Both the position numbers and the translations under genes were made by a program. DNA of 64,000 bases from Micromonospora arborensis (lineage in GTDB: Bacteria; Actinomycetota; Actinomycetes; Mycobacteriales; Micromonosporaceae), in assembly GCF_003205615.1 (NCBI RefSeq), contig NZ_PYBV01000028.1, positions 1 to 64,000 of the forward strand, in the 5' to 3' direction. The notes beneath the pieces were generated by a model that saw only the letters and a program-made list of their open reading frames with translations, did not search any database and was not told the DNA's origin. Positions 10,147 to 19,334 of the stretch are shown here, in pieces. Positions within the stretch are counted from its first letter, which is position 1, and each line of letters starts with the position of its first letter.

Positions 10147-12027
10147 ATGGCTGGGCGGATCCGGGACGAGGACATCGCACTGGTCCGGGAACGCACCTCG
10201 ATCGGGGATGTGATCTCCGAGACGGTCACCCTGAAGTCCGCCGGCGGCGGCAACCTCAAGGGTCTGTGCCCGTTCCACGACGAGAAGAGCCCGTCGTTCA
10301 ACGTCTCGCCGGCCCGCAACGTCTGGTACTGCTTCGGCTGCGGTGCCGGCGGCGACGCGATCAAGTTCCTGATGGACGCCGACCACCTCAGCTTCGTCGA
10401 GTCCGTCGAGCGGCTGGCCGGCCGCGCCGGCATCCAGCTGCGCTACATCGAGGACGACAAGGGCACCCCCCGCCCCCGCCCGCAGCAGGGCCAGCGCCAG
10501 CGCCTGGTGGCCGCGCACGCCGCCGCCGTGGAGTTCTACCGGGCGCAGCTCAGCACCGCGGGCGCCCGGCCGGCACGCGAGTTCCTGGCCAAGCGGGGCT
10601 TCGACCGGGCCGCCGCGGAGCGCTACGGCTGTGGCTTCGCGCCGGAGGGCTGGGACCTGCTCACCAAGCACCTGCGCCAGCAGGGTTTCACCCACCAGGA
10701 GCTGGTCACGGCCGGGCTGTCCCGGGAGTCCCGCTCCGGCACCCTGATCGACCGGTTCCGCCGTCGGCTGCTCTGGCCGATCCGCGACCTCGCCGGCGAC
10801 GTGATCGGCTTCGGCGCGCGCAAGCTCTTCGACGACGACGACGGCCCGAAATACCTCAACACCCCCGAGACGCCGATCTACAAGAAGTCGCACGTGCTCT
10901 ACGGCATCGACCAGGCCAAGCGGGAGATCGCCAAGCAGGGCCGGGCGGTGATCGTCGAGGGCTACACCGACGTGATGGCCTGCCACCTGGCCGGGGTGAC
11001 CACGGCGGTGGCGACCTGCGGCACCGCCTTCGCCGCGGACCACATCTCCGTTCTGCGTCGGCTCCTGTTCGACAGCGACGAGGTGGCCGGCGAGATCATC
11101 TTCACCTTCGACGGTGACGCTGCCGGCCAGAAGGCCGCCCTGCGCGCCTTCGAAGACGATCAGCGGTTCGTCGGGCGCACGTTCATCGCGGTCTCCCCGG
11201 ACAACATGGACCCGTGTGACCTGCGGCTGGCCAAGGGTGACCTGGCGGTGCGGGACCTGGTCGCCCGCCGCGAGCCGCTTGTCGACTTCGCGCTGCGGCA
11301 CGTGATCAGCCGCTTCGACCTGGACACCGTCGACGGCCGGGTCGAGGCGATGCGCCACGCCGCGCCGCTGGTCGCGCGCCTCAAGGACCGGGAGAAGCGC
11401 CCGGAGTACGTCCGCAAGCTCGCCATGGACCTCGGCATGGAGATCGAGCCGGTGCAACGGGCGGTGCTCGCCGCCGCCAACACCCCGTCGCCCGGCACCC
11501 GCGACGCGGCACCCGCCGCCCGGCCCACTCCGGCCCGCGCCGAGCCGGCAACGGACAGCCCGCAGGCGATGGTCGAGCGGGAGGCGCTGAAGCTCGCCCT
11601 GCAGCAGCCCGTCCTGGCCGGCCCCATGTTCGACGCCGTCGAGGCCACCGAATACCGCCACCCGATGCACGTCGCGGTGCGTACGGCCATCGCGGCGGCC
11701 GGTGGTGCCGCGTCGGCGACCGGCGGCGCGGTCTGGATCGAGTCGGTCCGTGACGCCTGCGACGACCTGGCATCGGCGGCGCTGGTCGGCGAGTTGGCGG
11801 TGGAGCCGCTGCGGATCGACGGCGAACCGGACCCCCGCTACGTGTCGATCACGATGGCGCGGGTGCAGTTCGGGTCGGTGACCGCCCGGATCCGCGACAT
11901 CAAGTCGCGCATCCAGCGGATCAACCCGGTCAACAACAAGGACGAGTACTTCGCCGCCTTCGGTGAGCTGCTGTCCCTGGAGCAGCACGCCCGGGCGCTG
12001 CGCGAGCAGGCCGCGGGAGGCCTCTAG
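10147..12027 (+). CDS. dnaG: DNA primase
   Basis: 626 residues. Synthesises RNA primers at the replication fork. The N-terminal CHC2 zinc finger shows CPFHDEKSPSFNVSP and WYCFGCGAGGDAI; the Toprim centre shows VIVEGYTDVMA and FTFDGDAAGQKAALRAF; the C-terminal part matches the DnaB-binding region. Start ATG 10147 (MAGRIRDEDIALVRERTSI) follows a GAGGGGGT ribosome site. The stop abuts the ATG of the next gene, implying co-transcription. Confidence 0.98.
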   Translation: MAGRIRDEDIALVRERTSIGDVISETVTLKSAGGGNLKGLCPFHDEKSPSFNVSPARNVWYCFGCGAGGDAIKFLMDADHLSFVESVERLAGRAGIQLRYIEDDKGTPRPRPQQGQRQRLVAAHAAAVEFYRAQLSTAGARPAREFLAKRGFDRAAAERYGCGFAPEGWDLLTKHLRQQGFTHQELVTAGLSRESRSGTLIDRFRRRLLWPIRDLAGDVIGFGARKLFDDDDGPKYLNTPETPIYKKSHVLYGIDQAKREIAKQGRAVIVEGYTDVMACHLAGVTTAVATCGTAFAADHISVLRRLLFDSDEVAGEIIFTFDGDAAGQKAALRAFEDDQRFVGRTFIAVSPDNMDPCDLRLAKGDLAVRDLVARREPLVDFALRHVISRFDLDTVDGRVEAMRHAAPLVARLKDREKRPEYVRKLAMDLGMEIEPVQRAVLAAANTPSPGTRDAAPAARPTPARAEPATDSPQAMVEREALKLALQQPVLAGPMFDAVEATEYRHPMHVAVRTAIAAAGGAASATGGAVWIESVRDACDDLASAALVGELAVEPLRIDGEPDPRYVSITMARVQFGSVTARIRDIKSRIQRINPVNNKDEYFAAFGELLSLEQHARALREQAAGGL

Positions 12028-12564
12028 ATGGGACTGTTCAGCCGCAAGCCGAAGCTGCCACCGGCCTCCCGGCCGCCACTGACCGCCGACGAACGGGTGC
12101 TGGCGTGGGCTGCCGCCGGCAACGGCGAGGGCGACGGGGTGGTGGTCGCCAGCAACCTCGGGTTGTGGCTGCCCGGTCGAGGGCACCGACTCGGCTGGCA
12201 CACCATCCTCAAGGCGGTCTGGTCCGGTCGGGAGCTGACCGTCACGCCCGCCGAACTGGTCGTCGAACGCGACGGCTACGCGGTGGTCGCCGACGGCCCG
12301 GCGGAGACCTACCTCCTGCTCGACCCGGGTGAACTGCCGCACCAGGTACGGGCGCGGGTCACCCGATCGGTCGCGTACACCCAGCACCAGCCGGTGCCCG
12401 GCGGTGCCGCACGGGTCGCGGCCCGCCGGGAGGCCGGGGTCGACGGTCTCACCTGGACGGTCCGACTCGACCCCGGCACCCCGGCGGACGACGAGGCCCT
12501 GCTCGCCGAGACCGATCGCCTGGTCAGTGTGGCCCGCGCCGCCACCGCACCGGTCGACGGCTGA
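12028..12564 (+). CDS. Conserved hypothetical protein downstream of dnaG
   Basis: 178 residues with no recognised catalytic motif. It begins MGLFSRKPKLPPASRPPLTADERVLAWAAA and has a beta-rich middle (GVVVASNLGLWLPGRGHRLGWHTILKAVW) resembling the short PH-like proteins that often follow dnaG or dgt in actinobacteria; that resemblance is from memory and not firm. The ATG is directly adjacent to the dnaG stop codon, so it is in the primase transcript. No signal peptide or membrane segment. Confidence 0.75.
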   Translation: MGLFSRKPKLPPASRPPLTADERVLAWAAAGNGEGDGVVVASNLGLWLPGRGHRLGWHTILKAVWSGRELTVTPAELVVERDGYAVVADGPAETYLLLDPGELPHQVRARVTRSVAYTQHQPVPGGAARVAARREAGVDGLTWTVRLDPGTPADDEALLAETDRLVSVARAATAPVDG

Positions 12565-12571
12565 CCTGCCG

Positions 12572-13591
12572 TCAGTTGGCGCCGAGATCCTTCAACGCCT
12601 TGTCGGCGCCCCGGTGCAGGGCGACCGGCTCGGTCTTCCGGGCGGTCTCCAGCGAGATCCCCTTGGCCGCCGGGTTCGCCTGAGCCAGCGCGTCCCGTTT
12701 GTCGAACACCGTCCGGGTGATCGCGCAGGCGACGTTGGCGTCCAGATCCTTGCGGACCAGCAGCACGTTCGGCACGACGATGGTCGGGGTGTCCGCCGCC
12801 GTCCGGTACGCGTCCCGGCCGATCGTCCCGGCCTGGTAGGCGGGGCTCAACTCGGTCATCTTCGGCAGCAGGGACGCGATGTCGACGAACTTCACCTGGT
12901 CACCGGCAGTGGTGAACAGGTCGGTCAGACCACCGGTGGGCAGGCCACCGGACCAGAAGAACCCGTCGACGCTGCCGTCCTTGACGCCCTCGACCGTCTT
13001 CATGAGGTCGAGCCGCTGCGCCCGGACGTCCTTGGCCGGGTCGAGGCCGGCGGCTTCCAGCAGCCGGTTGGCGATCACCTCGGTGCCGGACTTCGGGGAA
13101 CCGGTGGAGATCCGCTTGCCGCGCATGTCGGCCACCGAGTTGATCCCGGAGTCGTTGCGCACCACCACCTGCGTGTAGTTGTCGTAGATGCGCGCGAGCG
13201 CCTCGACCGGCTGCGGCGCGGTGAAGCTGCCCTTGCCCTGGACCGCGTTGACCGCCGTGTCGAACAGCGAGAACGCCACGTCGTACTGGCCACCGACCAA
13301 CTGTTCGACGTTCTGCACGGAGGCGCCGGTCTCGGCGGCGGTGCCGCTGAGCTTGCCGCCGGTAGCCCCGGACAACTGGCCGGCCAGGGCGTTGCCGACG
13401 CCGTAGTAGACGCCTGTCGCGTTGCCGGTGGCGATGCCGACGCGGGTCTCCTGGGCCACCTCGCAGGTGACCTCGCTGGCCGCGTCGTCCTTGGCCGCGC
13501 CACCCTGCTGGCCTCCACAGCCCGCGGCGCCGGCCGTGACGAGGGCGAGCACGCTCAGACCCGCCGCGACCCGTACGTCGATTCGTCTCAC
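12572..13591 (-). CDS. TAXI-type TRAP transporter solute-binding lipoprotein
   Basis: 339 residues, the periplasmic-type receptor of a tripartite (TRAP-TAXI) secondary transporter. N-terminus is a lipoprotein signal with lipobox-like ALVTAGAAGCGG (Cys about residue 25). The mature part shows the TAXI signature RVGIATGNATGVYYGVGNALA and later MRGKRISTGSPKSGTEV. Substrate unknown; characterised relatives bind glutamate or small carboxylates. GTG start at 13591 follows GGAGGAG and overlaps the permease stop codon in a GTGA arrangement, so translation is coupled. Confidence 0.93.
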   Translation of the reverse strand: MRRIDVRVAAGLSVLALVTAGAAGCGGQQGGAAKDDAASEVTCEVAQETRVGIATGNATGVYYGVGNALAGQLSGATGGKLSGTAAETGASVQNVEQLVGGQYDVAFSLFDTAVNAVQGKGSFTAPQPVEALARIYDNYTQVVVRNDSGINSVADMRGKRISTGSPKSGTEVIANRLLEAAGLDPAKDVRAQRLDLMKTVEGVKDGSVDGFFWSGGLPTGGLTDLFTTAGDQVKFVDIASLLPKMTELSPAYQAGTIGRDAYRTAADTPTIVVPNVLLVRKDLDANVACAITRTVFDKRDALAQANPAAKGISLETARKTEPVALHRGADKALKDLGAN

Positions 13592-15852
13592 GGTTTCTCC
13601 TCCCGGAGGTTGGCTGACGATCCGGCTCGTGGCCGACCGGCCCGACCGGTGGACTGCCGTCGTACGAGGACACCCGCCGCCGCGACAGCGGCCAGCGCGA
13701 CGCCGACCGTGACCGCGACGGGTTCGAGCCAGAGCAGGGTGACGCCGGCGAGGGCACCGAGTACGCGCTCCGGTGCGCCGGCCGGGCCCACCCCGGGCAG
13801 CCAGCCACCGGCGGCGACGGCGAGCACCGCCACGCTGAGCGCGATCACCACGGCCGCGAAGGCGATCCGCTGCGCGCCACCGATGCCGAGCAGCCCGAGC
13901 CCGGCCGGCGTGATGACGAACGCGATCGGCGTCAGGTACGCCGGCAGCGCGTAGCGCAGGGTCTGCCACATGGTCGGCACCAACCGGCCCCCGGTCACCG
14001 CCGCGGCCGCCACCGCAGCCAGCGCGGTCGGTGGGGACACCTCGGACAGGACCGCGAAGTAGAAGACGAACATCGCCACGGCGGGCGCCGACACGCCGAG
14101 ATCGATGAGGGCCGGGCCGACGATCACCCACCCGATCACGAACGAGGCGGTGACCGGCACGGCCAGCCCCAGCAGGCTGAGCGCGACGGCCGCGAGCAGC
14201 GCGGTGAGCACCAGCACCAGGGTCGGGTTCGAGGTGGCCGCCTTCGCCCCGCTGATCAGCAGCGTCGCCGCCTGCGGCCCCAGGCCGGTCTTCGTGGTGG
14301 TCGCCGTGATGATGCCGGCGGCGGCGCAGACGGCGGTCACCGCGAGCACACCGCGTACGCCGGTGACGAGCGCGGCCACCAGCCGGGCCGGGGTGAGCCG
14401 GTGTGCACGGTCCAGGAAGGAGAGCGCGACCGCCAGGAGGGTGGCGACGACGACCGCCCTCGTCGCGGACACGCCCACGGCGAGGAGCCCGACGATCGCG
14501 ATCAGTGAGGCGAAGTGGTAGCCGAACCGGGCCAGCAGACGCCAGGGCGACCCGACGTCGATCACCACGGGGCGTACGCCGGACCGGCGGGCGTCGATCT
14601 CCACGGAGAGGAGGATGCCGAGGTAGTAGAGCACCGTCGGCGCCGTGGCCCACCCCAGCACCTGCAGGTACGACACGCCCAGGTACTCCGCGATGATGAA
14701 CGCCGCCGCGCCCAGCGTGGGCGGCGAGAGGATCGCACCCACTCCGGCCGCAGCCAGCATGCCGCCGGCCCGCTCCGGGGGATATCCGGCACGACGCAGC
14801 AGTGGCCAGGTGACCGCGCCGATGCTCACCGTCGTCGCCGCACCGGATCCGGAGACGGTGCCGAGCAGGAAGCCGGAGGCCACCGCCGTACGACCGGCGG
14901 CGGTACGCGAGCGGCGGAACGCGGCGGCCGACAGGTCGACGAAGAACCGCCCCGCCCCGGACAGCTCCAGCACCGCTCCGTAGATGGTGAACAGCACGAT
15001 GTAGGAGGCGGCCACGTCCAGTGGTGTGCCGTAGAAGCCGCTGTCGGAGTTGTAGAACGCGTCGACCAGTTGACTGAAGTCGAGCCCGGCATGGGCGACC
15101 GGCCAGGACTGCGGCAGCAGCCCGCCGTAGTAGCCGTAACCGAGGAACAGCAGGCAGACCGCGGGCAGGATCCAACCGGTGGCCCGTCGGCACGCCTCCA
15201 GCAGCAGGAGCAGGAGTACGGTGCCCAGCACCAGGTCCATCGGCGCCAGCAGGCCCTGCCGGTCGAGGAAGGCGTTGTAGCCGCCGCCACCGGAACCGAG
15301 GGGCATCGGCAGGACGGGATAGAGGCAGGCGGCCACCGCGAGGGCGACCAACACCCAGTCCGTCGCGGTGGGTCGCGCGGAGACCGGGCGGGGCGGCCCG
15401 GTGTCGCCTGGGCGGCGCCGCCGGAACCGTAGCCGCAGGTTGGCTGGGTAGGCCAGGAAGACCAACGGGAGTACGCCGGCCAGGAAGAAGATCAGGTAAT
15501 ACTTGCTGCCCTGCGACAGCGGGCGGAACACCTGCCAGAGGGCGAGAGCGGCCACCGCCAGCGCTGCCGCGGTGAGGAGCAGACCTGCTGGCCCGGTCAA
15601 CACCCGGCCCGGTTTCTCGTCCTCGAACTGGGCGGACATCTCCCGTGTAGCCCGCTCGTCAAGGGTCCGAGCATCAGCGCCGAGCCGCTCGGCCGAATCG
15701 GTGCCTTCGGGCGCGCTGGTGTCGGCTGCGCTGGGTTGAGGCGCTCTGGGGCGAGGTGGCGGCCCGTTCTCGGCCGGGCCGGGTTCGCTGACGGGAGAGT
15801 TGGCTGGTCGTGAGGGTGGCGACGAACCGTCAGGCGAACGGATGGGCGACAC
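13588..15852 (-). CDS. TRAP transporter fused permease (4TM-12TM)
   Basis: Fused small and large membrane subunits of the TRAP-TAXI transporter, driving uptake with an ion gradient. From about residue 80 onward it has some 16-18 membrane segments, including GYYGGLLPQSWPVAHAGLDF, the DctM-like VSGSGAATTVSIGAVTWPLL, GGMLAAAGVGAILSPPTLGA and FYFAVLSEVSPPTALAAVAA. The start is uncertain: GTG 15852 gives 754 residues with a Pro/Ser-rich charged leader; ATG 15639 (MSAQFEDEKPGRV) would give 683 and keeps all membrane segments. Downstream it overlaps the receptor gene by 4 bases. Confidence 0.9.
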   Translation of the reverse strand: MSPIRSPDGSSPPSRPANSPVSEPGPAENGPPPRPRAPQPSAADTSAPEGTDSAERLGADARTLDERATREMSAQFEDEKPGRVLTGPAGLLLTAAALAVAALALWQVFRPLSQGSKYYLIFFLAGVLPLVFLAYPANLRLRFRRRRPGDTGPPRPVSARPTATDWVLVALAVAACLYPVLPMPLGSGGGGYNAFLDRQGLLAPMDLVLGTVLLLLLLEACRRATGWILPAVCLLFLGYGYYGGLLPQSWPVAHAGLDFSQLVDAFYNSDSGFYGTPLDVAASYIVLFTIYGAVLELSGAGRFFVDLSAAAFRRSRTAAGRTAVASGFLLGTVSGSGAATTVSIGAVTWPLLRRAGYPPERAGGMLAAAGVGAILSPPTLGAAAFIIAEYLGVSYLQVLGWATAPTVLYYLGILLSVEIDARRSGVRPVVIDVGSPWRLLARFGYHFASLIAIVGLLAVGVSATRAVVVATLLAVALSFLDRAHRLTPARLVAALVTGVRGVLAVTAVCAAAGIITATTTKTGLGPQAATLLISGAKAATSNPTLVLVLTALLAAVALSLLGLAVPVTASFVIGWVIVGPALIDLGVSAPAVAMFVFYFAVLSEVSPPTALAAVAAAAVTGGRLVPTMWQTLRYALPAYLTPIAFVITPAGLGLLGIGGAQRIAFAAVVIALSVAVLAVAAGGWLPGVGPAGAPERVLGALAGVTLLWLEPVAVTVGVALAAVAAAGVLVRRQSTGRAGRPRAGSSANLREEKP

Positions 15853-16012
15853 AATCGGACGATACACGTCGATTGGCCGGCGGGTGGGGCATCGAAGACT
15901 GTTCACGTTTTTTCGTGCCTTCACTCCGACCGTCGGCGTACCGTCCGCGCGAAACGCTCGGCTGGGACACCCCAGCCGAGCGCCTCGCTGGGCTGCTGGC
16001 AGGGGCGATGAC

Positions 16013-16399
16013 TCAGGTGGGCTCTCCGGGGCACCAGCCGTAATTCGTAGACCCGCCCATGTCATGAACCGTGACGTTGCTGACGCTCATCCATCCGTAC
16101 GTGCTGGTGCCCGCGATGCGGGCCCAGAACCAGAGGTTGTCGTAGTCGTTGTTGACCCAGCACCAGATGTAGAGCGTCGTTCCCGCGTTCACGTACTGGA
16201 CGTTCCCGCACTCCGAGTAGGGCGCCTTCTTGAGGTTCGCGCCGATCTTCATCGTGGCGCTGGATTCGCTGTTGTTCGCGACCGTCTGGCTGCTGCAGCT
16301 GGTCTGGCTGCTTGCGGGTGCGGCGCTGGCTGGCGACGCCAGCGTGAGGCCGAGCAGCACTGCGGCTGTGGCGGCTGGCAGGGTTCGGCGAATGTGCAT
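16013..16399 (-). CDS. Small secreted SH3-like-domain protein
   Basis: 128 residues. Clear Sec signal peptide (MHIRRTLPAATAAVLLGLTL then ASPASAAPA), cleaved near residue 27. The mature 100 residues carry four cysteines and a beta-rich segment, AGTTLYIWCWVNNDYDNLWF followed by WARI and STYGWMSVSNVTV, similar in pattern to bacterial SH3-like wall-binding domains. ATG 16399 follows GGGGAGG at good spacing. It is a single gene; function unknown. Confidence 0.8.
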   Translation of the reverse strand: MHIRRTLPAATAAVLLGLTLASPASAAPASSQTSCSSQTVANNSESSATMKIGANLKKAPYSECGNVQYVNAGTTLYIWCWVNNDYDNLWFWARIAGTSTYGWMSVSNVTVHDMGGSTNYGWCPGEPT

Positions 16400-16645
16400 G
16401 GTGTTTCCTCCCCGTGTGAGCGTGCGCGATTGATCGAGGCTAACAGCGGCATTTGCCTGCTTCGATGGGAAAGCGGCCAGGTTAGCTGTCGGAAAACTGT
16501 CCGGGCCGAGGTAATCGACCCGGGCAGGCACGCTGCGACCGACCATGGCGTCTCTGCGGCATCCTCAGCTCGTGCTGCGACGTGTCGCACACCGGATCCG
16601 CGGGCTGGGCCCGAATTGCCGTGGAGGGCTGTCGGACTCGGCGGT

Positions 16646-16651
16646 TAGGGT
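16646..16651 (+). promoter_or_regulatory. -10 element (TAGGGT) of a leaderless promoter
   Basis: TAGGGT lies 6 nt before the GTG at 16658, with no Shine-Dalgarno between them. The same TAGGGT plus 7 nt arrangement precedes the minus-strand genes starting at 54608 (ATG) and 63508 (GTG). This is the usual actinobacterial leaderless-promoter spacing. Confidence 0.55.
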
Positions 16652-16657
16652 CGGGTG

Positions 16658-17590
16658 GTGACTTCGGGGCGAGCACTCATTCAGGCTCGGGGGCTGGTGA
16701 AGCGGTTCGGTGACTTCACCGCCGTGGCCGGCATCGATGTCGAGGTACGCTCGGGCGAGGCGTTCGGCTTCCTCGGGCCCAACGGTGCCGGCAAGTCATC
16801 CACCATGCGGATGGTCGGCTGCACCTCCCCACCCAGTGGGGGCGAGCTGCGCATCCTCGGCATGGACCCGGTCCGTGACGGGCCGGCGATCCGGACCCGC
16901 CTCGGCGTCTGCCCGCAGTTGGACAATCTCGACCCGGAGCTGACCGTCCGGGAAAATCTGACCGTCTACGCCCGCTACTTCGGTATCGCACGTCGGGCGG
17001 CCCGGGAGCGGGCCGACGAGCTGCTCGACTTCGTCCAGCTCACCGATCGGGCCGACAGCTTGGTCGAGCCGCTGTCCGGTGGGATGAAGCGTCGGCTGAC
17101 CATCGCCCGCGCGCTGGTCAACGATCCGGAGATCGTGCTGCTCGACGAGCCGACCACCGGGCTCGACCCGCAGGCTCGGCACCTGGTGTGGGAGCGGCTG
17201 TTCCGGCTCAAGCAGCAGGGCGTCACGTTGGTGCTCACCACCCACTACATGGACGAGGCCGAGCAGCTCTGCGACCGGCTGGTGGTGATGGACGGCGGGC
17301 GGATCGTCGCCGAGGGCTCACCCCGGGCACTGATCGCGCAACACTCCACCCGCGAGGTGGTCGAGCTGCGCTTCGCCGCCGAGTCACAGGAGCCGTTCGC
17401 CGGCAAGCTCGACAGTGTGGGGGAGCGGGTCGAGGTGCTGCCGGACCGGGTCCTGCTCTACGTGCCCGACGGCGACGCGGCGGTCGCCGAGGTCTCCGCG
17501 TTGGGGCTCAACCCGGCCAATGTGCTGGTGCGGCGTAGTGGCCTGGAGGACGTCTTCCTGCACCTGACCGGCCGCACCCTGGTCGACTGA
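16658..17590 (+). CDS. ABC exporter ATP-binding protein (NodI/DrrA type)
   Basis: 310 residues. Walker A GPNGAGKSS, signature LSGGMKRRLTIARAL, Walker B EIVLLDEPTTGLDP, and the H-loop in TTHYMDEAEQLCD; the C-terminal extension (after about residue 220) is typical of DrrA/NodI exporters. It should pair with the two ABC-2 permeases at 18537-19334 and 21047-21856, which lie in the same direction but are separated from it and each other by unrelated genes. GTG 16658 is chosen because of the -10 element 6 nt upstream; GTG 16655 is the alternative. The exported substrate is unknown. Confidence 0.93.
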   Translation: MTSGRALIQARGLVKRFGDFTAVAGIDVEVRSGEAFGFLGPNGAGKSSTMRMVGCTSPPSGGELRILGMDPVRDGPAIRTRLGVCPQLDNLDPELTVRENLTVYARYFGIARRAARERADELLDFVQLTDRADSLVEPLSGGMKRRLTIARALVNDPEIVLLDEPTTGLDPQARHLVWERLFRLKQQGVTLVLTTHYMDEAEQLCDRLVVMDGGRIVAEGSPRALIAQHSTREVVELRFAAESQEPFAGKLDSVGERVEVLPDRVLLYVPDGDAAVAEVSALGLNPANVLVRRSGLEDVFLHLTGRTLVD

Positions 17591-17604
17591 CCGACCTTTG
17601 TGGT

Positions 17605-17656
17605 CGTTGGCAGCGCAGCCCACCCTACCGGGAGTCGACCTGCTGAGCTGCCAACG
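17605..17656. terminator. Inverted repeat after the ABC ATPase gene
   Basis: CGTTGGCAGC (17605-17614) is the exact complement of GCTGCCAACG (17647-17656), with a 32-nt loop, 14 bp after the ATPase stop codon. There is no T-run. It may end the ATPase transcript or be a protein-binding site before the next gene. Confidence 0.4.
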
Positions 17657-17787
17657 ATGCCCGCTCAACGGCTCTCGTCGGGAAGCCGCGTGTGGGCCGG
17701 GTCCCAGCCGCGTTCGATCTTGGGCGTAACATCGGCCCGCCCGGTCGGTGGGTTCACCGAAACCGGCGCTCGACCATGGGGGGTTTC

Positions 17788-18327
17788 ATGTCCGATCTGC
17801 TGATCGCCAACCGACGTCAGGCCGGGCTCACCGCCCTCTACCTCGGCATCTTCGCGATGCTCTGGTTCAGTGTGCCGGCGGCGGAACAGCCGCTGCGTGC
17901 CCTGCTCGTGGTTGGCAGCATCGTCGCACTGCTCACCGCGGTGGCGGGCGGCGTGCTGTCGGCCCGCCTCCGGGGTGCCGGTAGCCCTCGGGACCGGGCA
18001 GCCGACCGTCCGTACCTGCTCATCGTCGTCGCCGAATTCGTCGCCGCCGGGCTGGGCGCCGCGGTGGTGGCCGCCGCGGGCTGGTCCGAGTACGTCCCGG
18101 TGCTGGTCTGCCTGGTGGTCGGGCTGCACTTCTTCCCGCTCGCCCCGCTGCTGCGGGATCCACTGCTCAAGCCGCTCGGGGTCGCGATCTGCCTGGTGGC
18201 AGCGGCGGCGCTCGTCACCGGCCTGGCCTCCGGGGTGTCCGCTGGCCTGGTGGTCGGCACCGGCGCGGGAGTGCTCCTGCTCGGATACGCCGTGCAGGCG
18301 CTGGTCCGCGCGTACCGACCGGCCTGA
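17788..18327 (+). CDS. Hypothetical integral membrane protein
   Basis: 179 residues with about six hydrophobic helices (LTALYLGIFAMLWFSV, LLVVGSIVALLTAVAGGVLS, YLLIVVAEFVAAGLGAAVVA, YVPVLVCLVVGLHFFPLAPL, PLGVAICLVAAAALVTGLAS and SAGLVVGTGAGVLLLGYAVQ). The HFFPLAPLLRDP element recurs in a family of small actinobacterial membrane proteins of unknown role. ATG 17788 is 6 nt after GGGGGG. It lies between the ABC ATPase gene and its likely permease. Confidence 0.75.
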   Translation: MSDLLIANRRQAGLTALYLGIFAMLWFSVPAAEQPLRALLVVGSIVALLTAVAGGVLSARLRGAGSPRDRAADRPYLLIVVAEFVAAGLGAAVVAAAGWSEYVPVLVCLVVGLHFFPLAPLLRDPLLKPLGVAICLVAAAALVTGLASGVSAGLVVGTGAGVLLLGYAVQALVRAYRPA

Positions 18328-18394
18328 TCGGCACACACCCGCGGGCTGCTGGGCCCGGCGCAGGTTCGTCGGGCCCGACCCCCGTCCGCGCGGT

Positions 18395-18471
18395 GTGATC
18401 GACTCCAGGTCGGCGAAACGGGGGTGTCTGGGCGGCGCAATGCCGCCACATCACCGATGTGGAGTGGATCA
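18395..18471. repeat. Dispersed palindromic repeat, copy 3
   Basis: Begins GTGATCGACTCCAGGTCGG and ends GGAGTGGATCA; the right half contains CCGCCACATCACCGATGTGG, very close to the right half of copy 1. It fills most of the gap between the membrane protein gene and the ABC permease gene, separating parts of what is probably an ancestral exporter operon. Confidence 0.8.
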
Positions 18472-18536
18472 TCGCGGTCGCCGTAGGGTGACCGGCGGCC
18501 CTGTCGTACCCCCGGGGTAGACAGGTCGGGACGGGG

Positions 18537-19334
18537 GTGGTCGTGGTGCATGTGGTGGGGCAGGCACGTTTCCCGTGGGTGCCGGCGTACGCCGTGTTCG
18601 AGCACTACCTGGTGGGGCTGCGACGCACCTGGCGGGCCGGGGTGTTCTCCTCGTTCCTGCTGCCGGTGCTCACCGTGCTCGGCTTCGGGCTGGGCGTCGG
18701 CGCCTACATCGACCAGGGCGTCGGCGGGGTGCGCTACCTCGACTGGCTGGTCCCCGGGCTGATCGCCTCGACCGCGCTCCAGGTGACCGTCGGTGACTCG
18801 ACCTGGCCGGTGTTCAGCAACTTCCGGTGGGTCAAGACCTACTTCGCGCAGAGCGCGTCTCCGCTGCGGGTCGGCGACATCGTGGCGGGGCACCTGGCCT
18901 TCGTGCTGTTCCGGGTGCTCACCACGATCGCGGCGTTCCTGCTGGTCACCGGCTTGTTCGGGGCGTTGCGCTCGCCGTGGGCGGTGGCCACCCTGCCGGT
19001 GGTGGCGTTGCTCGCGCTGGCCGTCGCCGCGCCGGTCTTCGCGTACACCGCGTCGGTGTCCCGCGACAGTTGGCTCGCGATGCTGTTCCGGTTCGCGGTC
19101 ATCCCGATGACGCTCTTCGCGGGAGTGTTCTTCCCGGTCGAGTCGTTACCCGAGGTGCTGCGGTGGCTGGCGTACGTGACGCCGTTGTGGCACGCCGTCG
19201 ACCTCTGCCGCGCGGCCACGCTCGGCGTCACCCCACAGTGGTCGATCGCCGGGCACCTGCTCTACCTGGCCGTGTGGGCGGTCGCCGGCTGGCTGCTGGC
19301 GCTGCGCGCGTTCCGTCGCAGGCTCGTCGTCTAG
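18537..19334 (+). CDS. ABC-2 type exporter permease (first)
   Basis: 265 residues with six membrane segments of the DrrB/NodJ kind, e.g. FSSFLLPVLTVLGFGLGVGA, YLDWLVPGLIASTALQVTVG, RFAVIPMTLFAGVFFPVESL and YVTPLWHAVDLCRAATLG (the conserved end motif). Several in-frame GTG codons (18537, 18543, 18546) lie after a GGGG run, so the exact start is uncertain by a few residues. It probably forms a heterodimeric channel with the permease at 21047-21856, powered by the ATPase at 16658-17590. The convergent TetR gene overlaps its last 4 bases. Confidence 0.9.
   Translation: MVVVHVVGQARFPWVPAYAVFEHYLVGLRRTWRAGVFSSFLLPVLTVLGFGLGVGAYIDQGVGGVRYLDWLVPGLIASTALQVTVGDSTWPVFSNFRWVKTYFAQSASPLRVGDIVAGHLAFVLFRVLTTIAAFLLVTGLFGALRSPWAVATLPVVALLALAVAAPVFAYTASVSRDSWLAMLFRFAVIPMTLFAGVFFPVESLPEVLRWLAYVTPLWHAVDLCRAATLGVTPQWSIAGHLLYLAVWAVAGWLLALRAFRRRLVV

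Noticed and set aside
8803..12387. A 1194-codon open frame on the minus strand across ltrA and opposite dnaG
   Set aside because: Only the part up to 10011 is LtrA. The rest is antisense to the fully conserved dnaG and has the Arg/Asp/Gly-rich composition of a high-GC shadow frame.
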